Assembly: GCF_003711105.1 (NCBI RefSeq)
Contig: NZ_CP023865.1
Coordinates: forward strand, 5,357,001-5,421,000
Reading direction: 5' to 3'
Length of the DNA: 64,000 bases
DNA from: Actinoplanes teichomyceticus ATCC 31121
Lineage (GTDB): Bacteria > Actinomycetota > Actinomycetes > Mycobacteriales > Micromonosporaceae
This document shows positions 6,981 to 15,855 of the stretch, in pieces. Below the pieces are notes generated by a model. That model was not told where the DNA came from. It worked only from the letters and a program-made list of their open reading frames with translations, and made no database searches. The position numbers were made by a program, and so were the translations under genes. The first letter of the stretch is position 1, and the number at the start of each line of letters is the position of its first letter.

Positions 6981-7544
6981 TCAGACCCCCTGCCAGACGG
7001 CGGTGACGGACGAGACGACGGGCATGGTGGAGATGGAGGTGCCGATGATCCCGGTGGACGCGAACTGCTGGCCCCAGAGCTCCACGTAGTCGGTCGCGGA
7101 GGTCGCCTGGACGAGATGCCCGCCGGTGGTCACGCCGACGTAGCCGGTGGCGCTGGTGAGAACCTGGCCGCCCCACGCGCCGGGGATCACCGAACCGTTC
7201 TTGGTGATCATGGCGCGCACGTAGGTGGCCTGCCCGTTGCTGGCCGGGCAGTAGACGCCGCTGATCAGCCACCAGCCGAGCCGCTTGCCGATCACGAGCC
7301 GCGAGTTGTTGGTGGTCTCGTCGTGGATGCCGAGCGTGTCGATCACCTCGCTGCCGGAGCTCCAGGTGATCGGGACGGTGGCCGCGGACGTCCAGCCGGT
7401 CTGCGCGACCTGCTGCACCAGGTAGCACACCGGCCGGGCAGCCGTGGCGTCCACGTCGGCGGCCAGGTTGCCTATGTCCAACGGCACGTTCGGCGCGGAC
7501 GACAACGCCGGGTACCGGAGGCCAAGGTTAGGGGTGGTGGGCAA
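6981..7544 (-). CDS. Tail fibre/collar-like protein
   Basis: 187 residues. The start (TPNLGLRYPALSSAPNVPLD) resembles the N-terminus of many actinophage tail proteins that continue into a trimeric region. Residues ~45-185 are beta-rich, like a C1q/TNF-type head (SRLVIGKRLGWWLISGVYC, YVELWGQQFAS). It probably sits at the tail tip and may contact the cell surface. Receptor unknown. Confidence 0.7.
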   Translation of the reverse strand: MPTTPNLGLRYPALSSAPNVPLDIGNLAADVDATAARPVCYLVQQVAQTGWTSAATVPITWSSGSEVIDTLGIHDETTNNSRLVIGKRLGWWLISGVYCPASNGQATYVRAMITKNGSVIPGAWGGQVLTSATGYVGVTTGGHLVQATSATDYVELWGQQFASTGIIGTSISTMPVVSSVTAVWQGV

Positions 7545-7553
7545 CGCAGCCTC

Positions 7554-7835
7554 CTAGCTGGGCGGGGTGCCGATGATGCGGCCGAGGACCGTCAGGCCGC
7601 CGGGCGGCTGGATCAGCACGAGCACGACGTCGTTCACGGCCGGGGAGTACGAGGAGAGGTAGGCGGCCTGGACGGCGGTGCCACGCCAGGACACGGTGAC
7701 GAGCGCGTTGCTCTCCGCCGCGGCGCCGAGGGCTACCGCGGTGACGATGGCGGGCTCCATCCAGGCGGACGGCGCGCCCTGGGGAGGGCGGTCGCGGTTG
7801 ATCGCCTCGGCGAGCTTGCTGGTGTTCGTCAGCAT
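7554..7835 (-). CDS. Small tail/baseplate hub-like protein
   Basis: 93 residues, beta-rich after an N-terminal helix (TVSWRGTAVQAAYLSSY, NDVVLVLIQPPGGLTVLGRI). The pattern 'pavnDvVlvl... gglvVLGRI' is that of small OB-fold tail-hub proteins in actinophages. It follows the fibre gene in the tail-tip operon; the 49 bp behind its start hold the promoter of a plus-strand gene. Confidence 0.65.
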   Translation of the reverse strand: MLTNTSKLAEAINRDRPPQGAPSAWMEPAIVTAVALGAAAESNALVTVSWRGTAVQAAYLSSYSPAVNDVVLVLIQPPGGLTVLGRIIGTPPS

Positions 7836-7884
7836 CTACACTCCTGACTAATGAAACCAGCCGAAATTGTGAGATGATTCCTGC

Positions 7885-8283
7885 ATGACTTATGAGGCCG
7901 CCCCTGAAATGCAGGGCCTGTCCGTGCGCCTGACTCCCGACCGCAACGGCCGGAAGGTCATCACGGGAATCAAGTTGGAAGCCGATGCGATCACTGGCGA
8001 GATGCTGCGCAAGATTCCGATCTCGCTGATCGAGAACCGCGCCAACACGGCTGAGGCCCCCGAATCTGACTTGCCGCCGCTGCGCCGGACCGCCGGTATG
8101 AGCGGTGAAGACTTCTCCCGACTGGTGGCGGATCACTACAAGCTCTGGGCCAACGTCGTCCCCAACCCCGGCGCCGCGATGGCCTCGAAGTGGGGCATCA
8201 AGCCGCCGACCGTGCACACGTGGATTCGGGAGGCCCGGCTTCGGGGGCTCCTCGCGCCTGCCCGACGGGGGAAAGGGGCTTAA
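7885..8283 (+). CDS. Plus-strand HTH protein inside the tail operon (moron)
   Basis: 132 residues. The C-terminal ~65 form a helix-turn-helix-like unit (FSRLVADHYKLWANVV, then AMASKWGIKPPTVHTWIRE) with a basic tail; the N-terminal half is beta-rich (LSVRLTPDRNGRKVITGI). It lies against the late operon, and its upstream region is unusually AT-rich. GATGAT (7873-7878) lies 6 nt before the ATG, the layout of a leaderless promoter. Probably a DNA-binding regulator expressed from its own promoter, perhaps in the lysogen. Confidence 0.7.
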   Translation: MTYEAAPEMQGLSVRLTPDRNGRKVITGIKLEADAITGEMLRKIPISLIENRANTAEAPESDLPPLRRTAGMSGEDFSRLVADHYKLWANVVPNPGAAMASKWGIKPPTVHTWIREARLRGLLAPARRGKGA

Positions 8284-8286
8284 CGG

Positions 8287-9390
8287 CTACTCGCCGGTAG
8301 GGACGTCACCCTCCGGTCGGGACGACCGGGTGGTGATCTGCTGGGTGCCGCCCGGGGCCAGCGGGATGGTGACCGCGTCGACCAGGTGCAGCTCCGTGGT
8401 GCCGTCCGGCGTCAGCACGGTGATCACGTCGCCGCGGTCCAGCGCCGGGTTGACGATGCTCTCGACGTTGATCTGCGCGTTGACCGCCTTGATTCGGTTG
8501 AGCAATGCCCTCGCGGCGACCGTGGCCTGCGCCTGAGTGGTGACGGCCTGGCTGGTGTAGCGGTACGGCACCCGGCCGAACGGGCCGCCGACGTAAGTCC
8601 GGCTGGTCGGATCGGTGTCGGCGGCGATGACCGGCGCGTACGGTGTCGTCCCGGACACCGAGGACGGGTAGACCACCACGACGTTGTAGGTCCGCGCCCG
8701 GTCCCGCAGCCGCTCGCCGGAGAGCAGCACCCCGGACGGCGAGGCGTCCACCGTCCACACCGGGGTCTGGCTCAGCAGCGGCGCGTCCTCCACGACCAGG
8801 CCGCCGGTGACGTCGAAATACGCCTCTGCGCCGATCGACGTGGCCAGGTCGGCTACGGCGCCGGCCCGGTCCTGCTCCCAGATCAGCGGTCCGGCCGTGG
8901 CCGTCGAGGTGGCGGTTACCGTGGTGGTGATGCCCGGCACGGCGCCGGTCACGAGCCGCACGATCTCTGCGGAGATCCGGGCGGTGGCCACCGCCGCGGT
9001 GGGCGTCTCAAACTGACGCCGCTGCACCCGAGCCCACCGGTCCGGCGCCGACTGCACGGAGATCCCGCCGGACGGGCCGACCGACATCGACATCGAGTCC
9101 AGGCTGAACACGCCCAGCGGCACGAGCTCGGTGTCACCGCTGGGGTATCGGATGCCGCGGTAGGGGCGCAGCTCGACGCCGATCGTGTCGAGCGTTCCCC
9201 ACAGGCCACGGTCGGCGATCTGCACGTCAAGCGTGCGGCGCACCCCGGTTCCGGACGCCACGCTCACACTGCCGTCGGTGATCGGGATGTCCGAGGCGAG
9301 CAGTGAGCCACCGAGGTAGGCGTCCACCCGGACGATCGCGGTGTGGCTCTCACGCAGCGCCTGCGCGAAGGCCGGGCTCACCGGGTACAT
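8287..9390 (-). CDS. Minor tail protein, DUF5047-like
   Basis: 367 residues, ATG overlapping the previous stop as ATGA. It is beta-rich with the typical opening of this tail family (SPAFAQALRESHTAIVRVDAY) and later LGVFSLDSMSMSV and LVDAVTIPLAPGG. DUF5047 proteins lie after the tape measure in actinophages and are thought to form part of the tail tip or baseplate hub. The 841-residue frame covering this and the next gene is mostly shadow. Confidence 0.75.
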   Translation of the reverse strand: MYPVSPAFAQALRESHTAIVRVDAYLGGSLLASDIPITDGSVSVASGTGVRRTLDVQIADRGLWGTLDTIGVELRPYRGIRYPSGDTELVPLGVFSLDSMSMSVGPSGGISVQSAPDRWARVQRRQFETPTAAVATARISAEIVRLVTGAVPGITTTVTATSTATAGPLIWEQDRAGAVADLATSIGAEAYFDVTGGLVVEDAPLLSQTPVWTVDASPSGVLLSGERLRDRARTYNVVVVYPSSVSGTTPYAPVIAADTDPTSRTYVGGPFGRVPYRYTSQAVTTQAQATVAARALLNRIKAVNAQINVESIVNPALDRGDVITVLTPDGTTELHLVDAVTIPLAPGGTQQITTRSSRPEGDVPTGE

Positions 9391-10616
9391 CAGGCCCCCG
9401 TCAGCAGGTCGGTGTACGTGCCGTACCGAGCAAGCGCGTCCTGGTAGTTGGCGTGCTGGGCCAGCACGGTGGTGTAGGTCCGCTGCGAGACAATGCCGCC
9501 GGCCGGGCGGCCCACCGCCACGTACGGCGCCGTCCAGATCCGCCACGGGTGCGGGTAGTAGTCCGGGCGCAGCCGGGACTCGGTCAGCTCGCCGATGCTG
9601 AGGTACTGGTGCCGCAGGGTGCTGCCGTACTGCTTCTCCGGTGGGATGTCGAGCAGCAGCTGCGACAGGTCTTTGAGCAATGCCAGCAGCGCATCCGCCT
9701 CGGCGTCCGTCTTGGTGCGGATCGTGATGGTGCCCTGCTTCGCCTTCCGCACTCCATCGCTCACGACGATCGGGGTCGCCCGGCCGAGCGGCTGGAGCAC
9801 CGCCTGGACGACGCCGCGGACCGGCGTGCCCTCGCCCTGGAAATCCACCTTCTGGCTCAGCGAGGGGACGCCCGGGTGGCGCAGCCAGATGTCCGCGACC
9901 GTCAGCGTGGCCGGCGCGCTGATGAACGCCCCGGTGCTGGTCGTCGCCGTCCAGGTCGTGGCCGCGCCGAACCAGGATTCGTAGTCGTAGCCGACCCACT
10001 GGCTGGAGCCGTCCAGCGTGGCCGGCTCGGCGAGCCGGACCGGGGACGACGTGCCGTCCGGGTCGGTCCGGACGATCGTCGCCGACGTCGCGCCGATGTA
10101 CTCCAGCTGCAGCAGCACCCGCGGCGGGGCGTTGCCCGGCTCCGGGGTGGCCGTCAGCACGGCGGCCGGGCGCACCATCGACTCGTCGACGTACAGCAGC
10201 GTCCCGGACGCCGGCGTGCCGGTCATGCTCACGTTGATCGCGGCCCGGGCGGCGCCGGCCGGCGCGGTGGCCGCGACGGCGAGCTGTGTCCAGGTGTTCG
10301 CCGTGACCGCCGTGGTGACCGTGGTCGAGGTGGACAGGTACCCGAACGAGCTGTTGTACCAGTTGATCGAGATGCTGACCCCGCGGGACACCGAGCACCG
10401 CACCCAGGCGTCGGCCCGCCACTCGGTGCCGGGCGTGACCCCGGCCGCCGCGTTGGACTCGACCCGGGACGTGGCCGAGCCGTCCGCGGTCAGCAGCAGG
10501 GAGGCGGCGCCCTGGTGCGCCTGGGCGGTGCTGCGCGCCGCCGTGCCGCCGAACGCCGTCCAGCCCGCCGCGTCCGTCTCGAAGTACGCGTTGCTGTTCG
10601 CGGGCGCGATGGTCAC
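9390..10616 (-). CDS. Distal tail protein with N-terminal carbohydrate-binding-like domain
   Basis: 408 residues. Residues 1-155 resemble a CBM/galactose-binding jelly roll (NAYFETDAAGWTAFGG, QAHQGAASLLLTADG, GTLLYVDE), a fold often found in glycan-binding modules. The rest (about 160-408) is a beta-rich distal-tail part with VVQAVLQPLGRATPIVV and PPEKQYGSTLRHQYLSIG. It directly follows the tape measure, the slot of Dit-like proteins. The sugar-binding module may give the virion a grip on wall glycans; this is inferred from fold. Confidence 0.72.
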   Translation of the reverse strand: MTIAPANSNAYFETDAAGWTAFGGTAARSTAQAHQGAASLLLTADGSATSRVESNAAAGVTPGTEWRADAWVRCSVSRGVSISINWYNSSFGYLSTSTTVTTAVTANTWTQLAVAATAPAGAARAAINVSMTGTPASGTLLYVDESMVRPAAVLTATPEPGNAPPRVLLQLEYIGATSATIVRTDPDGTSSPVRLAEPATLDGSSQWVGYDYESWFGAATTWTATTSTGAFISAPATLTVADIWLRHPGVPSLSQKVDFQGEGTPVRGVVQAVLQPLGRATPIVVSDGVRKAKQGTITIRTKTDAEADALLALLKDLSQLLLDIPPEKQYGSTLRHQYLSIGELTESRLRPDYYPHPWRIWTAPYVAVGRPAGGIVSQRTYTTVLAQHANYQDALARYGTYTDLLTGA

Positions 10617-10625
10617 CGGTTCCTC

Positions 10626-13600
10626 CTACGCGGTCTGGTAGACGGTGGCGGCTGCGACCTCGCCGAGCACGGTGTCGACCTCGATGCGCACCTGCCGGCG
10701 GATCGTGTCGGGGCCGAGAGCGATCGTGATGGGCGCCTCGACCGTGATGTGCCGGGCCACTCCCGGGCCAGCGGCCGCCGAGCCGGGACGCCACACCGGC
10801 TGCTGAAGCCACCGCTCGCCGACGTGCTGCCAGATCGCCAGCGACCGGGCCTTGTCGCCGAGCCGCGGGATGAACGCCTCGCCGCCGGTCTCCCGCTCCG
10901 CCCAGGCGTACATGGTCGGGCCGCCCGCCGCGATCTGCGCCTCCCGCAGCCCGCCGCCGGCCCGCTCGTACACGCCGCCCAGCGCGTTCTTCGACAAGGT
11001 GATCCGGCCGTACGTCCGCAGCAGCGAGTCAATCTGCGCCTTGCTCATGCCCGACCGGGACAGGATGGTGCGAAGCTGGCCCAGGTAGGAGTTGTACAGC
11101 GCGGTCGCCGCCTTGGCGTTGCCGCCCTCGGCGTACAGCGACTGCGCTGCCTGCTCGGCAGCGCCGAGGTAGGCGAACAGCTGGGTCAGCTCGCTGCGGC
11201 CGGCCACCGTCTTCGTGTTGAACGTCGGCTTGGTCCAGGCGAACGCCTTCCTCGCGTCGCCCAGTGCTTCCTCGGCCGCCATCTGGTCGGTGATCGACCG
11301 GACCCGGCCCGAGCTGTTCGACGGGGCCCGCGGCGCCGTCTCCGGCAGGTCGTACTTCGGCTTCTCGCTGTACGTCTTGATCAGCGCCCGGCGCTGCTTG
11401 GCGTTGACCCCCATCGCCTTGAGCGCCCGGTCGAGCTGCTTAATGTAGTCGTCGTAGACCCGGTTCGCGGCCTTCACCGACCCGGTCTCGGCGTACTTCG
11501 CCTCGGCCGCCTGCTGGGCCGCCCGGACCCCGGCGATCAGGGCACTGCGATTGTCGCGCCCCTTCGCCGTCGCCGTTGACCAGGTGCGACCGTTCTCCTT
11601 CAACGCCGCGGTCAGCGCGCTCACCGCGCTCCGGGCCGCCAGCAGCGACTCCAGGTAGTCCAGCCGGGTGCCGGTCGGACGGAAGCCGGTCGGCGCGGTG
11701 GTCGTCGGCGCCACGTTGACGTAGCCTCCGCCGGCGTAGCCACGCAGCGGGGTCACCCGCTCCGGACCGGCCTCGCCGAACTCGTACGTCGCGCCGCTGC
11801 GGCCGTAGCCAATGACGTGCTCGTTGATCACGCCCCCGTTGGCCATCGCGACGTGGATGTGGTTGCGGTGCGCCTCCATCAACGCGGCGTTGAAGCTGCC
11901 CTTGTTGACGCCGCGGGTGTACGCGTAGTCCCTGCTCTTGGTGCGGTGGATCAGCTCCAGCGGCCTCTTGCTGGCGAGGAACGACGCGAGGGCGTCCTGC
12001 TCGTAGCCCATCCAGTCGACCGCGCGCCCGGATCCGTGCCACTTCGGGTCGCCGGGACGGAACGCGTTCCCAAACTCGCCGGACAACGGGCCGGTCGACT
12101 TGATGAGCTGGACAATCTTGTGCCAGACCCCGGAGTCACCGCGCTGGGCTCCCGGGCTCGACGGCCAGTCCCGGTCGAACACCGGGCCAACCGCCTTCGC
12201 CACCTCGGCGCGCGACGGGATCCGGGCGCCGGCCACGCTGGCCGGGAACGGCAGAACCAGGCCACCGGTCGCGTACCCGCGGACCTGGCCGGTCGCGTTC
12301 ATCTCGTCGAGCAGGCCCGGATTCGCGGCCTCGATCTTCTGCCGGGCCTCCTTGCGGATCACGAACTCGTCGGCGTGCACCACGCCGGCCGGCTCGTACT
12401 TGCCGCCCGGGCCCGTCCAGCCGCCGGCGTGGAACTCCGGCCGCGCGTTCTTATTGAAAGCACTGGCCGCGGCGCTGACCGAGATGCCCTTCTTCAGGGC
12501 CTGCTGGTAGATGAGCAGCTTGTCGAGCTGGCCGGTCACGCCGCCGTAGCCGGACAGCGAGACGTCCGCCTTGTAGCGACCGGCGAACTCGTCGCCGTCC
12601 TCCTTCGCCTGCCGGAACTGGCCGGCCAGACCGCTGATCTGCCGCTCGCTCAGCCCGGCAGCCCGCAGTGTCGACCGCAGCGCCGGGGTCATCTCGCCGT
12701 CGAAGGTCTGCCCGAGCGCCCCGGCTCGGCCTTCCAGCTCGATGGCGGCCAGCGCCAGATTGCGCGTGGCCTCCTTGGCCTCCGCAGAGTTCTTGCCGTG
12801 CTTCTTGACCGCTTCGGCGCTGGCCTTCTGCGCCTCCGTCAGCTTCTGCTGCGCGTCGAGGAACCCGAACACCGGGTCGGCCTCGGACTTCAACTGCTTC
12901 GCCAGGTCGTTGAGCGCTGACCGTTCGCCACGCACCGCGGCGGCCGACGCCTCGACCGCGCTGGTGTACTCCTTCTGCGTGCTGGTGCCGGACTGCAGCG
13001 CGCCGCCGAGCTCGCCGGTCTTGGCGGTCGCGTCCGCGGTGGTGCCGTTGGACACCTCCAGGGCAGCGGCGTATGCCGGGAACTGCGCGCGGAACTCCTC
13101 CATCGAGACGCCGTTAGTGGCGAGCTCACGGGAGAGGTTCGTGAAGGCCACCTTCGCCTGGTCCGCCTGGCCGCCCTGCACCATCTGCGACAGCGCCTGG
13201 TCCAGCGCGGTGACCCGCTCGCGCGTCTTGGCGAGGCTGCCCTCCGTGCCGTCCAGGCCCGGGATCAGCGACTCCAGTCCGGACTGCAGGCCGCGCGCCC
13301 ACGTCGCCTTGCCGCCGGAGTCCGCCAGGATCTGGAACTGGCCGTCAAGCTTCGACAGGTCGCCGCCGAGCAGTCGGGATGCCTCGCCGGCCAGCTGGCC
13401 GGACTGCGCGTAACGGCCCAGGCCAGCGGCCAGGGCCTCCGCCTGCGGGTTCAGATCCTTCTGGAACTGGCCGATCACTGCGTCGGCGGCCTGCAGCGCG
13501 ACGAACGCGCCGGCCACCTTGCCGGCCGCGCCAGCAACCCGCTGCAGGCCACTCGCCGCCCGGGTGCCGACCGGGCCGGTCGCTCGCAGCTCATCGAGGG

Positions 13601-14837
13601 CCGCCGCGGTGGACCGGCGCGCCTTCACCCAGCCGGCGCCGAGCAGCAGCACCGCGCCGCCGAGCCCGGCCAGCACGGTGATGCCCTGCCCCACCATCGG
13701 AGGCAGTTCGGAAATCTGGTCGACGGCCGCGTTGGCGCCCTGGGCGAGCATCCGGAGGCCGCCGTTCGCCCCGGATCCATTCTCGATCGCCAGGGTCTCC
13801 AGCGAGCCCTGCAGCCGCTCCAGGTCGCCGATCAGGTTGTCGGTCTGGCGCCGGGCGGTATCCGCGGCGTAGCCCTGGTCGTCGACCTTGTCGATCCAGG
13901 TCTGGATGCCGGACGCACCCTGCTCGTACAGCACACTGGCGGCCCGGATCGCATCGCTGCCGAAGATCGTCGCGAGCGCGCTGTTGCGCTGCTCCTGGGT
14001 GAGGGTACCGAGCTGCGACTTCAGCGAGCCGGCCAGCTTCGTAACGCCGACGAACTTCCCGGACGCGTCGTAGACCTGGATGCCCAGCTCTTCCATCAGC
14101 GAGCGGGCCTTGTCGGTCGGGTTGGCCAGCATCAGCAGCGCCGTCTTCAGCGACGTCCCCGAGTCGCTGCCCATCAGGCCGGCCGAGGCGAACGCGGCCA
14201 GCACGCCGGTGGTGTCCTCCACCGACAGGCCCATCTGCGAGGCGACCAGGCCGGCCTGGTTCAGCGCGGCGCCCATGTCGTGGACGTTGCCCTGCGCCTT
14301 GCCGGCGCCGGCGGCAAGCAGGTCAGCGATGTGCGGAATGTCCGCGCCCTTGAGCTTGAACTGGGTCATGGCGGACGCTGCGATCTCGGCCGACTCGGCC
14401 ACGTCCATCTGGCCGGCCGCCGCGAGCGACAGCGCGCCGCTGAGGCCGCCGCCGATGATGTCGCGAACGGTAACACCCGCCTTGGCCAGCTCCGTCTCGG
14501 CAGCAGCCGCCTCGGTCGCCGAGTACGATGTCGCCTTGCCGGCCTCCAGGGCGGCATCGCGCAGCATCTGCATCTCGCGGCCGGACGCGTGCGTGGCCGC
14601 GTTGACGCCGGACATAGCCTTCTCGAAGCGGGCCGACGCCATGACGACGCCGCCGAACGCCGCCACGCCAACCGTGCCGAGCCGAGCCGCCTGATCGGCC
14701 ACCTCATCGAGGTGGCCGGCGCGGGCCGCTTGTGCCATCTCGCCGCGGAACTCGCGCATCGACTGGCCGGCGCCGCGCAGCTTGGCCCGGAAGTCCGTGA
14801 CGTCTGCACCGATCTTGACGGTCACGGTGCGGGCCAC
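10626..14837 (-). CDS. Tail tape measure protein with embedded M15-like peptidase
   Basis: 1,403 residues, the longest late gene. The first ~330 match the TP901-type tape-measure core (SARFEKAMSGVNAATHASG, ETELAKAGVTVRDIIGGG, LGIQVYDASGKFVG). A hydrophobic stretch follows near 380-410, then long helical coiled regions. Around residues 870-1000 sits an M15-like peptidase (HGSGRAVDWMG near 930, HRNHIHVAM near 990). The last ~380 residues are Ala-rich helices. It sets tail length and probably cuts peptidoglycan during DNA entry. It starts 3 bp after the GT chaperone ends. Confidence 0.9.
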   Translation of the reverse strand: MARTVTVKIGADVTDFRAKLRGAGQSMREFRGEMAQAARAGHLDEVADQAARLGTVGVAAFGGVVMASARFEKAMSGVNAATHASGREMQMLRDAALEAGKATSYSATEAAAAETELAKAGVTVRDIIGGGLSGALSLAAAGQMDVAESAEIAASAMTQFKLKGADIPHIADLLAAGAGKAQGNVHDMGAALNQAGLVASQMGLSVEDTTGVLAAFASAGLMGSDSGTSLKTALLMLANPTDKARSLMEELGIQVYDASGKFVGVTKLAGSLKSQLGTLTQEQRNSALATIFGSDAIRAASVLYEQGASGIQTWIDKVDDQGYAADTARRQTDNLIGDLERLQGSLETLAIENGSGANGGLRMLAQGANAAVDQISELPPMVGQGITVLAGLGGAVLLLGAGWVKARRSTAAALDELRATGPVGTRAASGLQRVAGAAGKVAGAFVALQAADAVIGQFQKDLNPQAEALAAGLGRYAQSGQLAGEASRLLGGDLSKLDGQFQILADSGGKATWARGLQSGLESLIPGLDGTEGSLAKTRERVTALDQALSQMVQGGQADQAKVAFTNLSRELATNGVSMEEFRAQFPAYAAALEVSNGTTADATAKTGELGGALQSGTSTQKEYTSAVEASAAAVRGERSALNDLAKQLKSEADPVFGFLDAQQKLTEAQKASAEAVKKHGKNSAEAKEATRNLALAAIELEGRAGALGQTFDGEMTPALRSTLRAAGLSERQISGLAGQFRQAKEDGDEFAGRYKADVSLSGYGGVTGQLDKLLIYQQALKKGISVSAAASAFNKNARPEFHAGGWTGPGGKYEPAGVVHADEFVIRKEARQKIEAANPGLLDEMNATGQVRGYATGGLVLPFPASVAGARIPSRAEVAKAVGPVFDRDWPSSPGAQRGDSGVWHKIVQLIKSTGPLSGEFGNAFRPGDPKWHGSGRAVDWMGYEQDALASFLASKRPLELIHRTKSRDYAYTRGVNKGSFNAALMEAHRNHIHVAMANGGVINEHVIGYGRSGATYEFGEAGPERVTPLRGYAGGGYVNVAPTTTAPTGFRPTGTRLDYLESLLAARSAVSALTAALKENGRTWSTATAKGRDNRSALIAGVRAAQQAAEAKYAETGSVKAANRVYDDYIKQLDRALKAMGVNAKQRRALIKTYSEKPKYDLPETAPRAPSNSSGRVRSITDQMAAEEALGDARKAFAWTKPTFNTKTVAGRSELTQLFAYLGAAEQAAQSLYAEGGNAKAATALYNSYLGQLRTILSRSGMSKAQIDSLLRTYGRITLSKNALGGVYERAGGGLREAQIAAGGPTMYAWAERETGGEAFIPRLGDKARSLAIWQHVGERWLQQPVWRPGSAAAGPGVARHITVEAPITIALGPDTIRRQVRIEVDTVLGEVAAATVYQTA

Positions 14838-14839
14838 GG

Positions 14840-15244
14840 CTACTCCTTCTTGATCACGCTCGTCAGCACCGCGCGAGGGCGGTCGACGTTGGTGGCGGCT
14901 TCTTCGGCGGCGAGCCGCTCATCGGTCACCCGGCAACGCCTGCGGCGCACCTGGTACTCAGGGCCGTCGTCCTCGTGGCTGGTGCACTCCTCCAGCAGCC
15001 CGCCGCACAGCGGGCACAGCCAGGAGCGGTAGAGCGCGAGGCCCAACATCCAGTCGCGGTCCTCGTCGGTCCACTGCGGCTCCCGGGTGGTCACCGACCG
15101 GACCAGCCGGCCCTCGGCGTCGTACTCGTGCTCGGTGACCTCGGCGGGCTCCCGGCCGTCGAACTGCGACGGCGGGATGCCGAGCCGCTCTGCCGCCTCT
15201 ACTCGCTGGAGTTGCTCTGGACTATCGCGGAGGCGACGGGCGAA
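14840..15244 (-). CDS. Tail assembly chaperone T part, read by -1 frameshift
   Basis: The -1 frame entered at the slippery site codes 134 residues that join the G protein as FFARRLRDSPEQ and run through LGIPPSQFDG, a WLCPLCGG zinc-knuckle-like spot and a basic end. The stretch RLRDSPEQLQRVEAAERLG is typical of actinophage T parts that recognise the tape measure. A separate GTG start at 15094 is possible, but the coding pattern begins well before it. Predicted fusion length is 302 residues. Confidence 0.82.
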   Translation of the reverse strand, partial: FARRLRDSPEQLQRVEAAERLGIPPSQFDGREPAEVTEHEYDAEGRLVRSVTTREPQWTDEDRDWMLGLALYRSWLCPLCGGLLEECTSHEDDGPEYQVRRRRCRVTDERLAAEEAATNVDRPRAVLTSVIKKE

Positions 15245-15747
15245 AAAGGGACGGTCAACCGGCCCTCGTTGACGAGGATCGCGGCGTGGAACAGCTCATC
15301 CCACTGCCCGTCGGTGATCGCCTCCAGGGTCTCGGCCCACAGCTCGTCGCTGAACTGCGGCTCCACCAGGCAGGCGCGGATCAGGGGTTCGGCGAAGTCG
15401 TCGACGTGGACGTTGAGCGCCTTGTCCTGGTCGATGATCTGGCCGTCCTCGCCCTCGTGGGGCGGGTACTTCTGCTTGAGGGTGCGGTACTTCGTGCCGG
15501 AGATCGCCTCGATGACGAAGGGCTCGGTCAGCTCGCGGATCTGCGGGCGCAGCGCCTCCATCTGCTCCGCGATCTCGACAACCTCGCCGGAGTCCTCGAT
15601 CGAGGCTGAGGCGGTCTGCTTCTGCTGCGCTTCGAGGAGCTTCTTGCCGAGCCGCTCGAACTCGTCAACGAGGTCACCGGCGAGGCAGATTTCGACGGTG
15701 CGGCGCGGCCTGCGGGCCCGCTTGAGCTTCTCTGCGAACGTGGTCAC
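15199..15747 (-). CDS. Tail assembly chaperone G
   Basis: 182 residues from a GTG with GGGAGAG upstream. It is helical and acidic (VDEFERLGKKLLEAQ, EQMEALRPQIRELTEPF, HVDDFAEPLIRACL), as usual for the G protein encoded between the major tail protein and the tape measure. It binds the tape measure while the tail tube forms. A CCCTTTT slippery site lies 16 codons before its stop, allowing the G-T fusion. The longer frame start at 15810 lies in a terminator and was not used. Confidence 0.82.
   Translation of the reverse strand: MTTFAEKLKRARRPRRTVEICLAGDLVDEFERLGKKLLEAQQKQTASASIEDSGEVVEIAEQMEALRPQIRELTEPFVIEAISGTKYRTLKQKYPPHEGEDGQIIDQDKALNVHVDDFAEPLIRACLVEPQFSDELWAETLEAITDGQWDELFHAAILVNEGRLTVPFSPVASAIVQSNSSE
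15244..15250 (-). other. -1 programmed frameshift site CCCTTTT
   Basis: On the minus strand the frame reads GTC CCT TTT TCG. The heptamer C CCT TTT fits X XXY YYZ, and slipping back one base gives CCC TTT then TTC GCC CGT. The new frame is open to 14840, directly before the tape measure. Position near the end of the G gene is as in other tailed phages. Confidence 0.82.
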
Positions 15748-15780
15748 GAACTCTCCCGCCCAGATCCCGGATGGTGCGCC

Positions 15781-15836
15781 CGGCCGGCTCCGGGTAGACC
15801 GGCCGGGCACGAAAAAACCGCCCCGTTCGGAGGCGG
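15781..15836 (-). terminator. Intrinsic terminator after the major tail gene, plus second hairpin
   Basis: On the minus strand CCGCC ... GGCGG is followed by TTTTTT (15812-15836), a canonical intrinsic terminator 20 bp after the major tail protein stop. A second stem, CGGCCGG/CCGGCCG (15781-15805), follows directly. This would keep the abundant tail-tube transcript separate from the chaperone and tape-measure genes. Confidence 0.8.
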
Positions 15837-15855
15837 CGGAGAAGGATTACGCAGG

